Of a stretch of 64,000 bases of DNA, positions 48,529 through 57,886 are shown piece after piece. Both the position numbers and the translations under genes were made by a program. Location: the NCBI GenBank assembly GCA_001970955.1, contig MPUH01000009.1, positions 62,001-126,000 on the forward strand. Direction: 5' to 3'. The stretch is from Stentor coeruleus (taxonomy: Eukaryota; Ciliophora; Heterotrichea; Heterotrichida; Stentoridae). Every line of letters begins with the position of its first letter. Position 1 is the stretch's first letter. The notes below the pieces were generated by a model, which was not told the origin of the DNA, did no database searches, and saw only the letters and a program-made list of their open reading frames with translations.

Positions 48529-49950
48529 CAAAGTGCAAGATTCAATTTTCAAGTACTTGAAAAAGATATTATAATATAAAAATTTGAATAGATTAAATTA
48601 GATGTGATTATTATTTAATTATAACTCTTAATCAATGACTTGAAAATTTTGAAGTCAATAATAATTTTTTGATTTTATTTATCCTTTTTTATTATCTTAG
48701 CACAAATTATTATATGAATTGTATAATATTCACNCAATAATAATTTTTTGATTTTATTTATCCTTTTTTATTATCTTAGCACAAATTATTATATGAATTG
48801 TATAATATTCACTTCTCTGGAAAATGTTTCGCATTAATTGCTATGTATTTTTCATTATGCTATGCCGCAAATATTGGTATATTTTTTCTTAAAATTTAAA
48901 GTATTATCTTATTAGAAAATAAAAAAATAAAGTATTATATTTTAGATTATTATAGGCTTGTCAATAGAATTTCAAATATTAAAAAAACGATTGCTTTTAG
49001 TTATATAACTTTATATAAGCTAATGATGAGAATTTTTTTTTCAATGCATTGCAATATATATCTCAAAATATTTAATCATATTATTAAGTAAAATAATATA
49101 AGATATTAAAGTTTTTAACTTCATTAATTATTAATAACTAATTCTTCAGTCGAAGTATCATAATTAAGAATTTTATTACTAACAGAAGAGTGAGGGCAAA
49201 CTTATGAAATTTCATAAAATATACACAATGGGGCTAGCTTGATTCTACCTTGTTTCAATTTTCCCTGTAAAGTCATTATAATGGGACATTCTTACTTTAT
49301 GATTTAATTCACTTTTATATAATTTTATGAAATAAAAAATTATTGTTTAAGAAGCCAAAGTATTTTGGTGATTATAAAATTGAAGGATTTTAAGACCCAA
49401 AAAAAATTATTTTAATAACAGAAATAAGAGAGAAAATTTAGATGTACTTTCAAAATTCAAAGGAATTAAATAGTTAGAAATTCATGGTTAGAGATAGTTT
49501 TATTAAGTACTTAAATCCTTGGTATGTCCTTTATAAAATAGTAAATTTGAGAAGATTTGAAAAAAATCATAATAAAATATTCCTAATTTACTATGTATTA
49601 ACCAAAAATTATCTAATAAAACCTTTAAAGTATTAAACTCGCTCTATTAGCAGAATAATAACCATAAAACAATAAAATGAGTAAAATTATGAAAACATAA
49701 ATGCTAATAAAAATTTAACATATTTGAAATTAAAACTTAAAATAATTTGTCTTTTTATATACAATATTTTCCACAAATTTCATACAACCTTTAAAATGCA
49801 CGCAAATCACAAAAATTAATGCATCCAATTACCTAATTTCATTTATTAAAAAATATAACAACATATCAGTATTAGCCTCCTCAGAACTCTATTAAATAAA
49901 AATTACCATTATATACAAACAACCATAAATTCACTAATTTAAATAAAATC
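48529..49950. other. Intergenic, AT-rich, with assembly join and one GC-richer island
   Basis: Contains the 48656-48812 duplication. Around 49180-49300 base composition is noticeably richer in G and C (for example GAGTGAGGGCAAA and ATGGGGCTAGCTTG) without an ORF; a non-coding RNA is possible but I cannot identify one. 49770-49950 is a G-poor leader. Confidence 0.45.
48656..48812. repeat. Direct duplication around a single N (assembly join)
   Basis: 78-bp copies at 48656-48733 and 48735-48812, N at 48734. Confidence 0.9.
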
Positions 49951-50796
49951 ATGGAAGAAAGAAGCCAAAAAAAGCGAAATACCTGCAGTCCAAAAATAAT
50001 CTCAAGCATATCTCTAGAATATCTTCAATCTTCAACTTCTCCTTATTTAAACAAGCAATCAAAACTTGCTTATAAATCCTTTGGTGAAGCATTAAAGATA
50101 AGAAAAAGATCTAAAAATCAAACTCAGCAACCTAAAAGCATTGCTGAAATTTCAATATCTTTCTTACCAAATTGCTCTCTTCCCAAAATCGAAGAAAAAG
50201 GGAAAATTAAAAGCAAGCCTATGCATTTTAAAGATAAACTAAGGAGACAACTTCAAAAAGCAGAATCTGAAAATATAAGTAATGAACAATATTATAATCT
50301 TTACAATGATCTTTTTGAAGAGCTTGCAGAATTCTTAGCACCTTTTAATGATATTTTAAGGCAGCTTAAGGATGGAATTGTATATTATAATAAAGCTGAA
50401 GGTTATAACATTTGTGAGGATAGAAAAACTGAGCTTGAAGTAGCAAAACTTGAAAAATCTGTAGAGTATTTGAATAGAGATAAAGAGATTTTGGTTAAAA
50501 AATTAAATAAGCTCCTAGATGAGCTTGAGAAGTATAAAAAAGAAAATGCTGAGTTGGCTAAGAGAATCACTCCACAGGTGGACAAGTTTTTGGATTATGA
50601 TAGAGTTATTGAGAATCTTTTAAGACAGTCTAATACCATTCAGAACCAAAATATAAAGATTCAAGAGCTCACTCAAGGAAACGTCAAGCTATCAAAAGTC
50701 ATAGACAAATTACGGAATAGCAATATCAACATCGATATACTATTTGATCAAGTTAGTAAAGAAGTGATTCCTGATCGTTTAATGACCGTAAAATGA
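49951..50796 (+). CDS. Coiled-coil protein, tandem paralog 3 of 3 (281 aa)
   Basis: Seen: ATG to TGA. Basic N-terminus with TSPYLNKQSK, then the conserved block YNDLFEELAEFLAPFNDILRQLKDGI, coiled coil with RDKEILVKKLNKLLDELEKY, and end block VIENLLRQSNTIQNQNIKIQ then KLSKVIDKLRNSNINIDILF. Paralogs 2 and 3 are closer to each other than to paralog 1. The array spans about 4.4 kb, all plus strand, each gene followed by 0.3-1.4 kb of spacer. Confidence 0.78.
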   Translation: MEERSQKKRNTCSPKIISSISLEYLQSSTSPYLNKQSKLAYKSFGEALKIRKRSKNQTQQPKSIAEISISFLPNCSLPKIEEKGKIKSKPMHFKDKLRRQLQKAESENISNEQYYNLYNDLFEELAEFLAPFNDILRQLKDGIVYYNKAEGYNICEDRKTELEVAKLEKSVEYLNRDKEILVKKLNKLLDELEKYKKENAELAKRITPQVDKFLDYDRVIENLLRQSNTIQNQNIKIQELTQGNVKLSKVIDKLRNSNINIDILFDQVSKEVIPDRLMTVK

Positions 50797-51108
50797 TTTG
50801 AATTAATTTTATTATATAAATGGAGTCATTTATGAATAATTTTTTATTTAATAGTTTTGTTTGACTTATTTTAAGCTAAAAGTACTTTTAGGGTAAAGTT
50901 TAATATTAAATAAGTATCGAAAATTTCTTTATCAATAATAATTTTATTTATTTTTTTACTTATTTATATTCCATTTGTAATCCTAGATGAATTTTTAAAG
51001 TTATTATCAAATAACTAGTTCAACAAGTTTAAATATACTTTAACTCTAAAGCATATAAATTTTGAATGATATCTGAAAAATTAAAATAATTAACAGTATT
51101 TTAAACAA
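50797..51108. other. Convergent intergenic region
   Basis: AT-rich; no gene seen. Confidence 0.5.
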
Positions 51109-52752
51109 TTAACAACAGTGTGAATTTTTTTTATACAAAGCTATGTTTCTTTCTAACCTTAATTTTTTGTTTTTTTTTGTAAGAAGATTAATCTTGCTTA
51201 AAAGTTTTTGTATATAATTTCCTACAGGCTCACTAACAATATACTCATATTCATGTAATATTTCTTGATTAGATACATTAAGCACATCTGACCCTCTCTC
51301 ACTTGATTCTTTCGGATTATCAAAAGAATAATTCATCTTAAAAATGCTTTTTTCATGATTACAGCTTTGTTCATCAGGAATTTGTTTATATTTCGCACAC
51401 TTAAAAGACATAGTCCTATTTTTGCAATCTTTATCTTTTATCAGACTAACTTTAGTCATTTCTGTATTCAGATTTTTATTTGTTTTTTTAATATTCAATA
51501 TCTGTTGTGCATAAGAGGCACTTTTTTTCCTTAAACTCTCCAATTCCCCTTGGAGCTTCTTCACTTGTGCCTGTAGTTCCAAATTTAAACCTGCAAGTTT
51601 TTTCCTTTCTTCTTCACGCATTTTAATAATATCCACAACATATTCATATTTGTCATTAGAAAAACTAAACTCCGGGTCGCTATTTTCTTCAATTTGTAAA
51701 TATGATATAAGTTCTTCAAACAATATTTCTAATCCAAAATCCGTTTTAAGTTTCTCTGTTTTATTTTTCATTAAGTTTTCATTACAATCAATTTCATTTA
51801 ATACTAATTTTTCTTTTAATGTCCCAGTATACTTCCTTTCTATAGAAAAACTGTCATTTAAAATTGTGTTTTCTTCACTGAGTTGGGTTGAGTTTTCATC
51901 AAATGTTGGGATAAGTTTTATTCCTCCTTCAAATGCGTTAAGTCTTGAAAAACGTTTGCTGTATCCCCATTCAGGACTTGTGACGAATTCAAATGTGTTT
52001 TGGTCTTTGGTTTTTTTGTGGATTTTTAAAGTTTTTTTTGTGTTGGATTTCTGTGGACCGTCTAAGTTTTTTCTAGTATAAATGCCTAGTGATAATTGTT
52101 CAAAACCTTTAGGGAACTCTTCTGGAGAGTTGAATACAAATGTTGATGTGAGTTTTCTATATAAAAATTACTCTACAACAGTATTGCCTTCTATACTTAT
52201 AAGCTCAAGGTTATAACATCTGTTTATAATAACGATGTCTTCTTTTTTAGATAGTTTATTGTAACTTGCATCGAGCTCAAGAAGGGATTTCAAACTTTCA
52301 GCACCGGTTAGGGAACATAAAGAATTTTTGCTTACGTTAAGAAACTTAAGACTTCGAAGTCCTGCAAGACCTTTAAGGTCAGTAAGTGAATTGCCAGAAA
52401 GATCTAAATTTTGAAGTTTTTGAAGATTTATCAAAGCGGTATTCGTTGAAGATATCAAATTCCCAGATAAATTCAAAATTTCCAAGCATGTTGGTAATGG
52501 CCAAATATTAACAATCTCGTTGTTTGATAAATTGATTTTCTTCAGATACTTCAAATTGAAAATTTCATTGACAGGGTTTTTCAAAAAGTTCCCAGATAAG
52601 TCGATTTCTGTCTAAATATCTTATACAAGGTTTTTGAATTTTTGAATTCCGCTTGTTTCTTGGAGATTTTGGTTACAAAGACTTAAACTGACTAATGATG
52701 CAGGATTTTTCTTGGAATCCAAGCTTTCTATAACTACGGAACATATTTTCAT
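51109..52752 (-). CDS. LRR plus coiled-coil protein (three exons, 537 aa)
   Basis: Model: exons 52627-52752, 52172-52611 and 51109-52156 with two 15-nt introns; 1614 nt, all in frame, ATG to TAA. Taken separately the pieces look like a short LRR protein with a TTG start and a separate coiled-coil protein. The joined product has an SDS22-like LRR domain at about 25-185 (LTEIDLSGNFL, LKKINLSNNEIV, LEILNLSGNLI, LQNLDLSGNSL, LKFLNVSKNSL, LLELDASYNKL), a disordered middle (200-330), and a coiled coil from about 350 to 430 (EEERKKLAGLNLELQAQV), ending NIALYKKNSHCC. Known: LRR/coiled-coil proteins often sit at centrioles or cilia (CEP97, LRRC-type); role here inferred. Confidence 0.82.
52157..52171 (-). 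other. 15-nt intron (LRR/coiled-coil gene, intron 2)
   Basis: GTAATTTTTATATAG on the minus strand, phase 2; joins GNTVV to EKLTSTFV and removes the apparent stop of the LRR part. Confidence 0.85.
52612..52626 (-). other. 15-nt intron (LRR/coiled-coil gene, intron 1)
   Basis: GTATAAGATATTTAG on the minus strand, phase 0; joins KFKNL to TEIDLSGN, which completes an LRR unit. Confidence 0.85.
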
Positions 52753-53302
52753 GATAATTATAAGATAATAAAAGACGATGTATATATGGTATCGAGATAG
52801 AATTAATAATAAATAGATAGAAATGAATATTTTAAGGGTATTATAAATAGTTTATGTGTCTTAATTTTAGATAGTTTATAAAGTTTTTCTTTTATCTTAT
52901 CAATTTTTTATAAACTGAAAATATACATCTTAAAAGCTATTTTAATACAATCAAAGGTAGGGAAATTATCACATTATTTTTATTTTACCTTAAATCTTAT
53001 AACAACCGCAACACAAATTTACTAAATTATTATAATAAAACTAAAAACTATAATCTTAACGTCAATTGCAAATATTTACATTGAAAATTGTAAAAACTCT
53101 TAAAATTTAAACATAAAAATAATAGAATTCATACATACCACATAAGTCAACCCCTTCAACAAATTTCCCTAACTTAACTTTAAAATAATATTTCACAAAA
53201 TGAATCATATTAATACTAATCATAAAAAATGTTAAATACAAACTTAAATCTAAGTCCTAAAATATTCAAAGACTCTATTCTATTATCATTAAAAAATTAA
53301 CT
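52753..53302. other. Intergenic, AT-rich
   Basis: Left part is the C-poor leader of the LRR gene; right part from 52970 is A/C-rich, the 3' flank of the next minus gene. No gene seen. Confidence 0.5.
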
Positions 53303-54100
53303 TTAAGGAGATCCTTCTTCACTAGAAGAAGTTATATACACAAACGGGTCCATATCCAAAGTTTTTTTCACTCTCAACGGAAACCTCGTAGGCTGATTTC
53401 TGCATGACATGCTATTTTTATAAAATTCACTTAAATTTTTCATGTCTAGAATTTTTTTATTCCCATTTGATGACAATTTATGATGCTTAGGCGATATTTG
53501 GATTTCTAAACCTTTATTTTTCAGTGACTTAAAAGATTTAGCACAATTATTTTCCTTACATTTCTCATCATCTTTATTTTTCTTCAAACCCACTGTCATA
53601 ACTTCATGTGATTTTGGAGTTTCTTTTGGAAACTCAAGGCGCTGTTTTTCAATTTTTTGCTTGTTTTTAGTTGATTTTATCCTTTTATTATCTTTATTTT
53701 CCTTACAAAATTCAAACCTACTTCGATTAGCTTTTGGAGTTACTCTTGAAACTTTGCTTTTACTATTTTGACTTAAGTTTTTCTTTTTTTTATTAGGCAA
53801 TTTTGAATCATTTCTTTGAATTTGTATCCCTTCTTGTGATGATATTGTTGTCCCTTGAGTTTTTATTAGGCTGTCAGCTAAAGCTGTTGTACTTTCATCA
53901 TCAAGTCCGCCATCAATATCGATAATACTAATACTTTTGACAGGGGATATTGTAAGATGATTCAAAGTGTTTAGAGTATTCATAGAATAAATCCCAAGCT
54001 TTAAAGCTTTTTTTAGTACATCAGGCCATTCCTGTTTGGGGTATTTTTGAAGAAAAGCGCCTATTAAAGGATCTTCAATAACTTTATCAATATTTTCCAT
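53303..54100 (-). CDS. Unrecognised basic, mostly disordered protein (265 aa)
   Basis: Seen: ATG to TAA. Only the first 50 residues look folded (DPLIGAFLQKYPKQEWPDVLKKALKLGIYSM, two helices with Trp). The rest is Lys/Asn/Ser-rich with repeated basic clusters (PNKKKKNLSQNSKSK, RVTPKANRSRFEF, KEKQR-like) and several Ser/Thr-Pro sites (ISPVK, VTPK, ETPK, ISPK), possible targets of proline-directed kinases. No family recognised. Confidence 0.68.
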   Translation of the reverse strand: MENIDKVIEDPLIGAFLQKYPKQEWPDVLKKALKLGIYSMNTLNTLNHLTISPVKSISIIDIDGGLDDESTTALADSLIKTQGTTISSQEGIQIQRNDSKLPNKKKKNLSQNSKSKVSRVTPKANRSRFEFCKENKDNKRIKSTKNKQKIEKQRLEFPKETPKSHEVMTVGLKKNKDDEKCKENNCAKSFKSLKNKGLEIQISPKHHKLSSNGNKKILDMKNLSEFYKNSMSCRNQPTRFPLRVKKTLDMDPFVYITSSSEEGSP

Positions 54101-54862
54101 TTATAACTTTGTGTATTTACTAAGGTAAATCTTCTAAAGGTATAGTTATGGAGATAGTGTGGGATAGAAAATTATTATAGGATTTTTGAGGTTCTGATAG
54201 GATTTTTTGAAACTTTTACTGGATATTTTTGTGAATAGATTCATTTGGACTTTTTTGTTTTGTTTTAGATTTTTATTTTTAAGGCTGGTGAGGTTTTTGA
54301 TTAAATCACTTAAGCTTTTTCTTTAAGATTTTTTGTGGACGAGTTTTGTTGTAGAAAATGACTTAAGTATTTTTTTGGTGGTTTATATATAGATTATATT
54401 ATAGAAACGCATTGTCAATTGAAAAGAAAATATAAACATTTGGGATCTGATTGAAGAGGAAAAAATAAATAGCATAAAGATAAACTTCGTTATAAAGTCA
54501 GCGAAAATTCATTAGTTATAATATATATTTATACAGTTTAAAAATTATATAATCTAATAAATTAACTTTGTTTGATAGAAATATTGTTTTAAAGACCTTC
54601 TTGCAAATCTCAGTAAATTAGCACAAGCAATAAAACATTAGAACATTTATATTATATTTAGAACTTTGGTCTTAAAATATCCGAATGAGCTCCCTAATAA
54701 AAATTATCAATTCCTTATAAAATCTACAGTTTTTAATATTAAACTTATAATTACCAAATTTTAAACCTATCTTCACAATATTCTAACAAACACCCAATAT
54801 TAAACAAATCTTTTATCCTTTTTAAGCCCAAATCTAAATAAAAATGTGATTTTTAAATATAA
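54101..54862. other. Divergent intergenic region
   Basis: 54110-54390 is G/T-rich, nearly C-free; 54660-54840 is A/C/T, nearly G-free. The switch fits two divergent promoters. No gene seen. Confidence 0.55.
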
Positions 54863-55210
54863 ATGGGTTGCAAAATAAGCCAACTTCCCAAAGATATTGA
54901 AGAAGCATTAAAAGATCAGAAATCAAACCTAGAAACTATATATGAATCCTTTCAGCCAATGGAAGAGGATATTCAATCGGCTATACATAAAAAGAAAGAT
55001 AATTACATAAAAATACAAGAGATCCTCAGATGGAAAGATGAGAGTGAAAAAAAGATAGCGAAACTAGAAAACATATTGAAGAAAATGCAGACTGGGGCTG
55101 AAAATAATAGTGATGATATACTTGTGGATCTAAACTCGGTAGAGATAGAGATAGAAGATCAACATGAAGAATTGCTGACTATAATAAATGAGCTTAAGAG
55201 TCTATCATAA
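54863..55210 (+). CDS. N-acylated coiled-coil protein (115 aa)
   Basis: Seen: ATG to TAA, starting MGCKIS (Gly2 and Cys3, a dual-acylation signal). The remainder is almost entirely helical and charged: KDIEEALKDQKSNLE, SEKKIAKLENILKKM and EDQHEELLTIINELKSL give heptad-like hydrophobic spacing. No domain recognised. Expected as a small membrane-tethered coiled-coil linker. Confidence 0.7.
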   Translation: MGCKISQLPKDIEEALKDQKSNLETIYESFQPMEEDIQSAIHKKKDNYIKIQEILRWKDESEKKIAKLENILKKMQTGAENNSDDILVDLNSVEIEIEDQHEELLTIINELKSLS

Positions 55211-55562
55211 TATTATTACTTGGTATATCATATATAATCTAATTTAGCTTCTATGTTTATAACTGTTGCATGGTTAGTATGTGAATAATTTCAAATGATA
55301 TTTTAAATGCTTTTTGTAAGATATTGGAGTTAAAAAACTATAAAAGCTATTTAAAATATTTTTATGTACCTGCTGGCATTTAAAACTAGAATTAGGCTTA
55401 GAAATAAATGTAAGATGGATATGATAAGTTTACAGATTACACAGTAAAAATGCACAAATAAGTCCTCCTGATATACAATAAAAGTTTTAAGAAATTTTAT
55501 ATGAAATAGTTAATCACTAAGTTTGTTATTATAAATGATAATGTATATAATTCTATATTTTC

Positions 55563-55744
55563 CCAAGTATTATTTAAAAAACATGTGGGGTTTCAGTTTT
55601 TTCTAACAAATAAAATGCTTAAATACTAAAATAAATCAGCCTTACAATATCCACCAAGTATTATTTAAAACACATGTGGTGTTTCAGTTTTTTCTAACAA
55701 ATAAAATGCTTAAATACTAAAATAAATCAGCCTTACAATATCCA
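55563..55744. repeat. 91-bp tandem duplication without N
   Basis: Copies at 55563-55653 and 55654-55744 abut exactly and differ at a few bases near the start (runs of A and G). Either a genuine tandem duplication or two alleles joined in the assembly. Confidence 0.85.
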
Positions 55745-55870
55745 GTCATTAAAAATATTCAAATCTTAATAGTTTTGCCTAACCAAATTTAAGGTTTACA
55801 TTTATANAGTCATTAAAAATATTCAAATCTTAATAGTTTTGCCTAACCAAATTTAAGGTTTACATTTATA
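55744..55870. repeat. Direct duplication around a single N (assembly join)
   Basis: 63-bp copies at 55744-55806 and 55808-55870, N at 55807. Confidence 0.9.
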
Positions 55871-55988
55871 TTAATTCTATTAAAACAGTAATGAAATTTT
55901 AACATAATATATCATAAATCTTATACAAAAACCCTGTACTTATTGCAGCAAAACATATTCTGTCACTAGCAATAAGGGCCTAAATAAA

Positions 55989-56882
55989 CTATACTATAAT
56001 ATACCCATTCTGATTAATTTCAGTCTGGTAAGCCAAGGAGTAATTTGGAAATGAATAAAAAAACACACAATTTGCTGAAGCTACAAAAATTCCTTCTTTA
56101 ACAAATGCAGTGCATTGCACTTCAATTTGAGTTCGCCAATTTCTAATTCTTTTAAGTTGGTCTGAAGTTTCTAAATAATGGGATATCAAAATTGGAGCTT
56201 GGATAACTTGGCCTGTTAAAATATTCCATACAAAAAAAGACCCTTCTTCATCATCATACCCATATGTATCTGATATCGCAATAAGATTTTTATAGTAGCA
56301 AGGCTTCGATATCAGTCTAGTTTTCTCTGAATTCGTGACAAACCTAAGTTCTTTTAATTTTTTAAAGTCTTCAAGATTCCAAACTGCTACAACATTATCA
56401 CTTCCTTGTGAAATTAAACAATTTTCCGACAAAACTAAGCCAGTCACCCATCCTTTATGAGCTTCTATTTTCTGTATAATATTTAGAAAAATCAATTCAT
56501 TATCTTGTGTTAATCTGCAGATATTTACCATACTATCAAACCCACAGGTAAAAATATCGCTATTCCGCCATACTATATCTTTAAGTGTACTTCTATGTAT
56601 CCTTTGAGTATACAGCAAATTTAAGTATTTTGACTTTGGGACACAAGATAAAATACATATCTCACCTTCAATACCCCCACATAATATCAGATTCTCATAC
56701 CATTTAACAACTTCAATTGAAAATTCTTTAATAGTTCCAGCAGCAAGTTCCCATACGTTTTTTATTTCCCTGTATATAAAAATCTTCCCAGTTTGGCTAC
56801 TAATAACAAGTTCATGATCTTTATAATCAGCACAAACTATAGATGATTCACATTTGATTTCACTAATCTGCTCTATCTTCAT
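55989..56882 (-). CDS. WD40-repeat protein (297 aa)
   Basis: Seen: ATG to stop. About six beta-propeller blades can be read: IVCADYKDHELVISSQTGKI, VVKWYENLILCGGIEGEI, LKDIVWRNSDIFTCGFDS, HKGWVTGLVLSENCLISQGSDN ending VAVWNL (the best GH/WD-like unit), IAISDTYGYDDEEGSFFVWNI, and CTAFVKEGIFVASANCVF. No other domain. The short length implies a single six- or seven-bladed propeller acting as a protein-binding platform. The specific orthologue cannot be named. Confidence 0.82.
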   Translation of the reverse strand: MKIEQISEIKCESSIVCADYKDHELVISSQTGKIFIYREIKNVWELAAGTIKEFSIEVVKWYENLILCGGIEGEICILSCVPKSKYLNLLYTQRIHRSTLKDIVWRNSDIFTCGFDSMVNICRLTQDNELIFLNIIQKIEAHKGWVTGLVLSENCLISQGSDNVVAVWNLEDFKKLKELRFVTNSEKTRLISKPCYYKNLIAISDTYGYDDEEGSFFVWNILTGQVIQAPILISHYLETSDQLKRIRNWRTQIEVQCTAFVKEGIFVASANCVFFYSFPNYSLAYQTEINQNGYIIV

Positions 56883-57357
56883 ATTTTTAAATTGACTTTA
56901 TATATAAATCTACACAACTAAGACTAGCTAAAATCTTATAACCAAATAATTTTTACAATTTTTCATAAAATTTTCATGATGTATTTCAAAAACTATAAAA
57001 ATGCATAAAAATTAACAAATTCAATATTATTGTAATTTTGTATAGCGTAAATATATCAAAAACAATATAAAATCTGATCTTGAGTCTTAAAAAATAACTT
57101 TTTATAACATCGATAAGTTTATACAAAATACAACAGGACCTGGTGAATTTATTATAAAAGCATTCATAATAAATATGGCTTGACAATTTGATATTGTTTA
57201 CTAAATATTTTTCTTAGCTTATCTCTTTCATAACAAGATTTCTATTTCAAATTCTTCATACAATTTTGCCTTTTGTCAAAATCCTTTAAATTCATATTTT
57301 TAAGTATTCTGCTTATATTTAAACCCTTTCTTTTTTAAAAATTTACTTTGAAATCAC
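56883..57357. other. Intergenic, AT-rich
   Basis: A 66-codon minus ORF at 56986-57186 is low-complexity and unsupported. 57200-57350 is pyrimidine-rich and G-poor on the plus strand, like a 5' leader. Confidence 0.45.
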
Positions 57358-57688
57358 ATGACTGAACAAAAAGATACAACAACAGAAGCTAAAACTACCG
57401 GGCTTGATTTTATTAAAATATTATTATCTCCCCGATTAAAAATTAAAAATTTATCAAAAGGTCAGAGCCCTTTACCCCTTCTAGAACATTCTGTCAAAGA
57501 GCAATAAAGTTCAAGTGAAAATATTTTGAAAGGTAGTTTGTATATGCTTAAAATACAATTTTAGAGAAAACCTGCAAGTTTCTGTTGAAAATAATGATTT
57601 TTGCTTGCCATCAGCATCAAAGCTAATTCAAGGCAAAACAGGGAAATTTCTAGAAGAAATAAGGGCTTGCATGACAACTCCATTCTAG
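57358..57688 (+). pseudogene. Possible decayed or oddly spliced small gene
   Basis: An ATG ORF of 49 codons (57358-57507) follows a G-poor leader and reads as plausible coding sequence (KNLSKGQSPLPLLEHSVKEQ) before a TAA. A second open segment in another frame, up to a TAG at 57688, also looks coding (ENNDFCLPSASKLIQGK, FLEEIRACMTTPF). No 15- or 16-nt intron joins them; a stop and a frame change lie between. It may be a decayed host gene, two unrelated small ORFs, or chance. No family recognised. Confidence 0.3.
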
Positions 57689-57886
57689 AATACCAACTAT
57701 CTGTATCACTTACTATCTTTTAAAAGTTGAAACCTGAGAGAAAAATCTTTCTTTTGTAAAATAGACCTTATATTCCAAGAATTTAGGTACCAAGCAAACT
57801 AATATTCAACTTTATACCTTATATCAAGATTTTTATATAAAAAACTTAGTTATGTAATGATTCTGTTCATCTTATTAATAATATTC

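Larger units (their letters stand above)
55211..55988. other. Convergent intergenic region with tandem repeat and assembly join
   Basis: Holds a 91-bp tandem duplication (55563-55744) and a single-N duplication (55744-55870). No gene seen. Confidence 0.6.
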
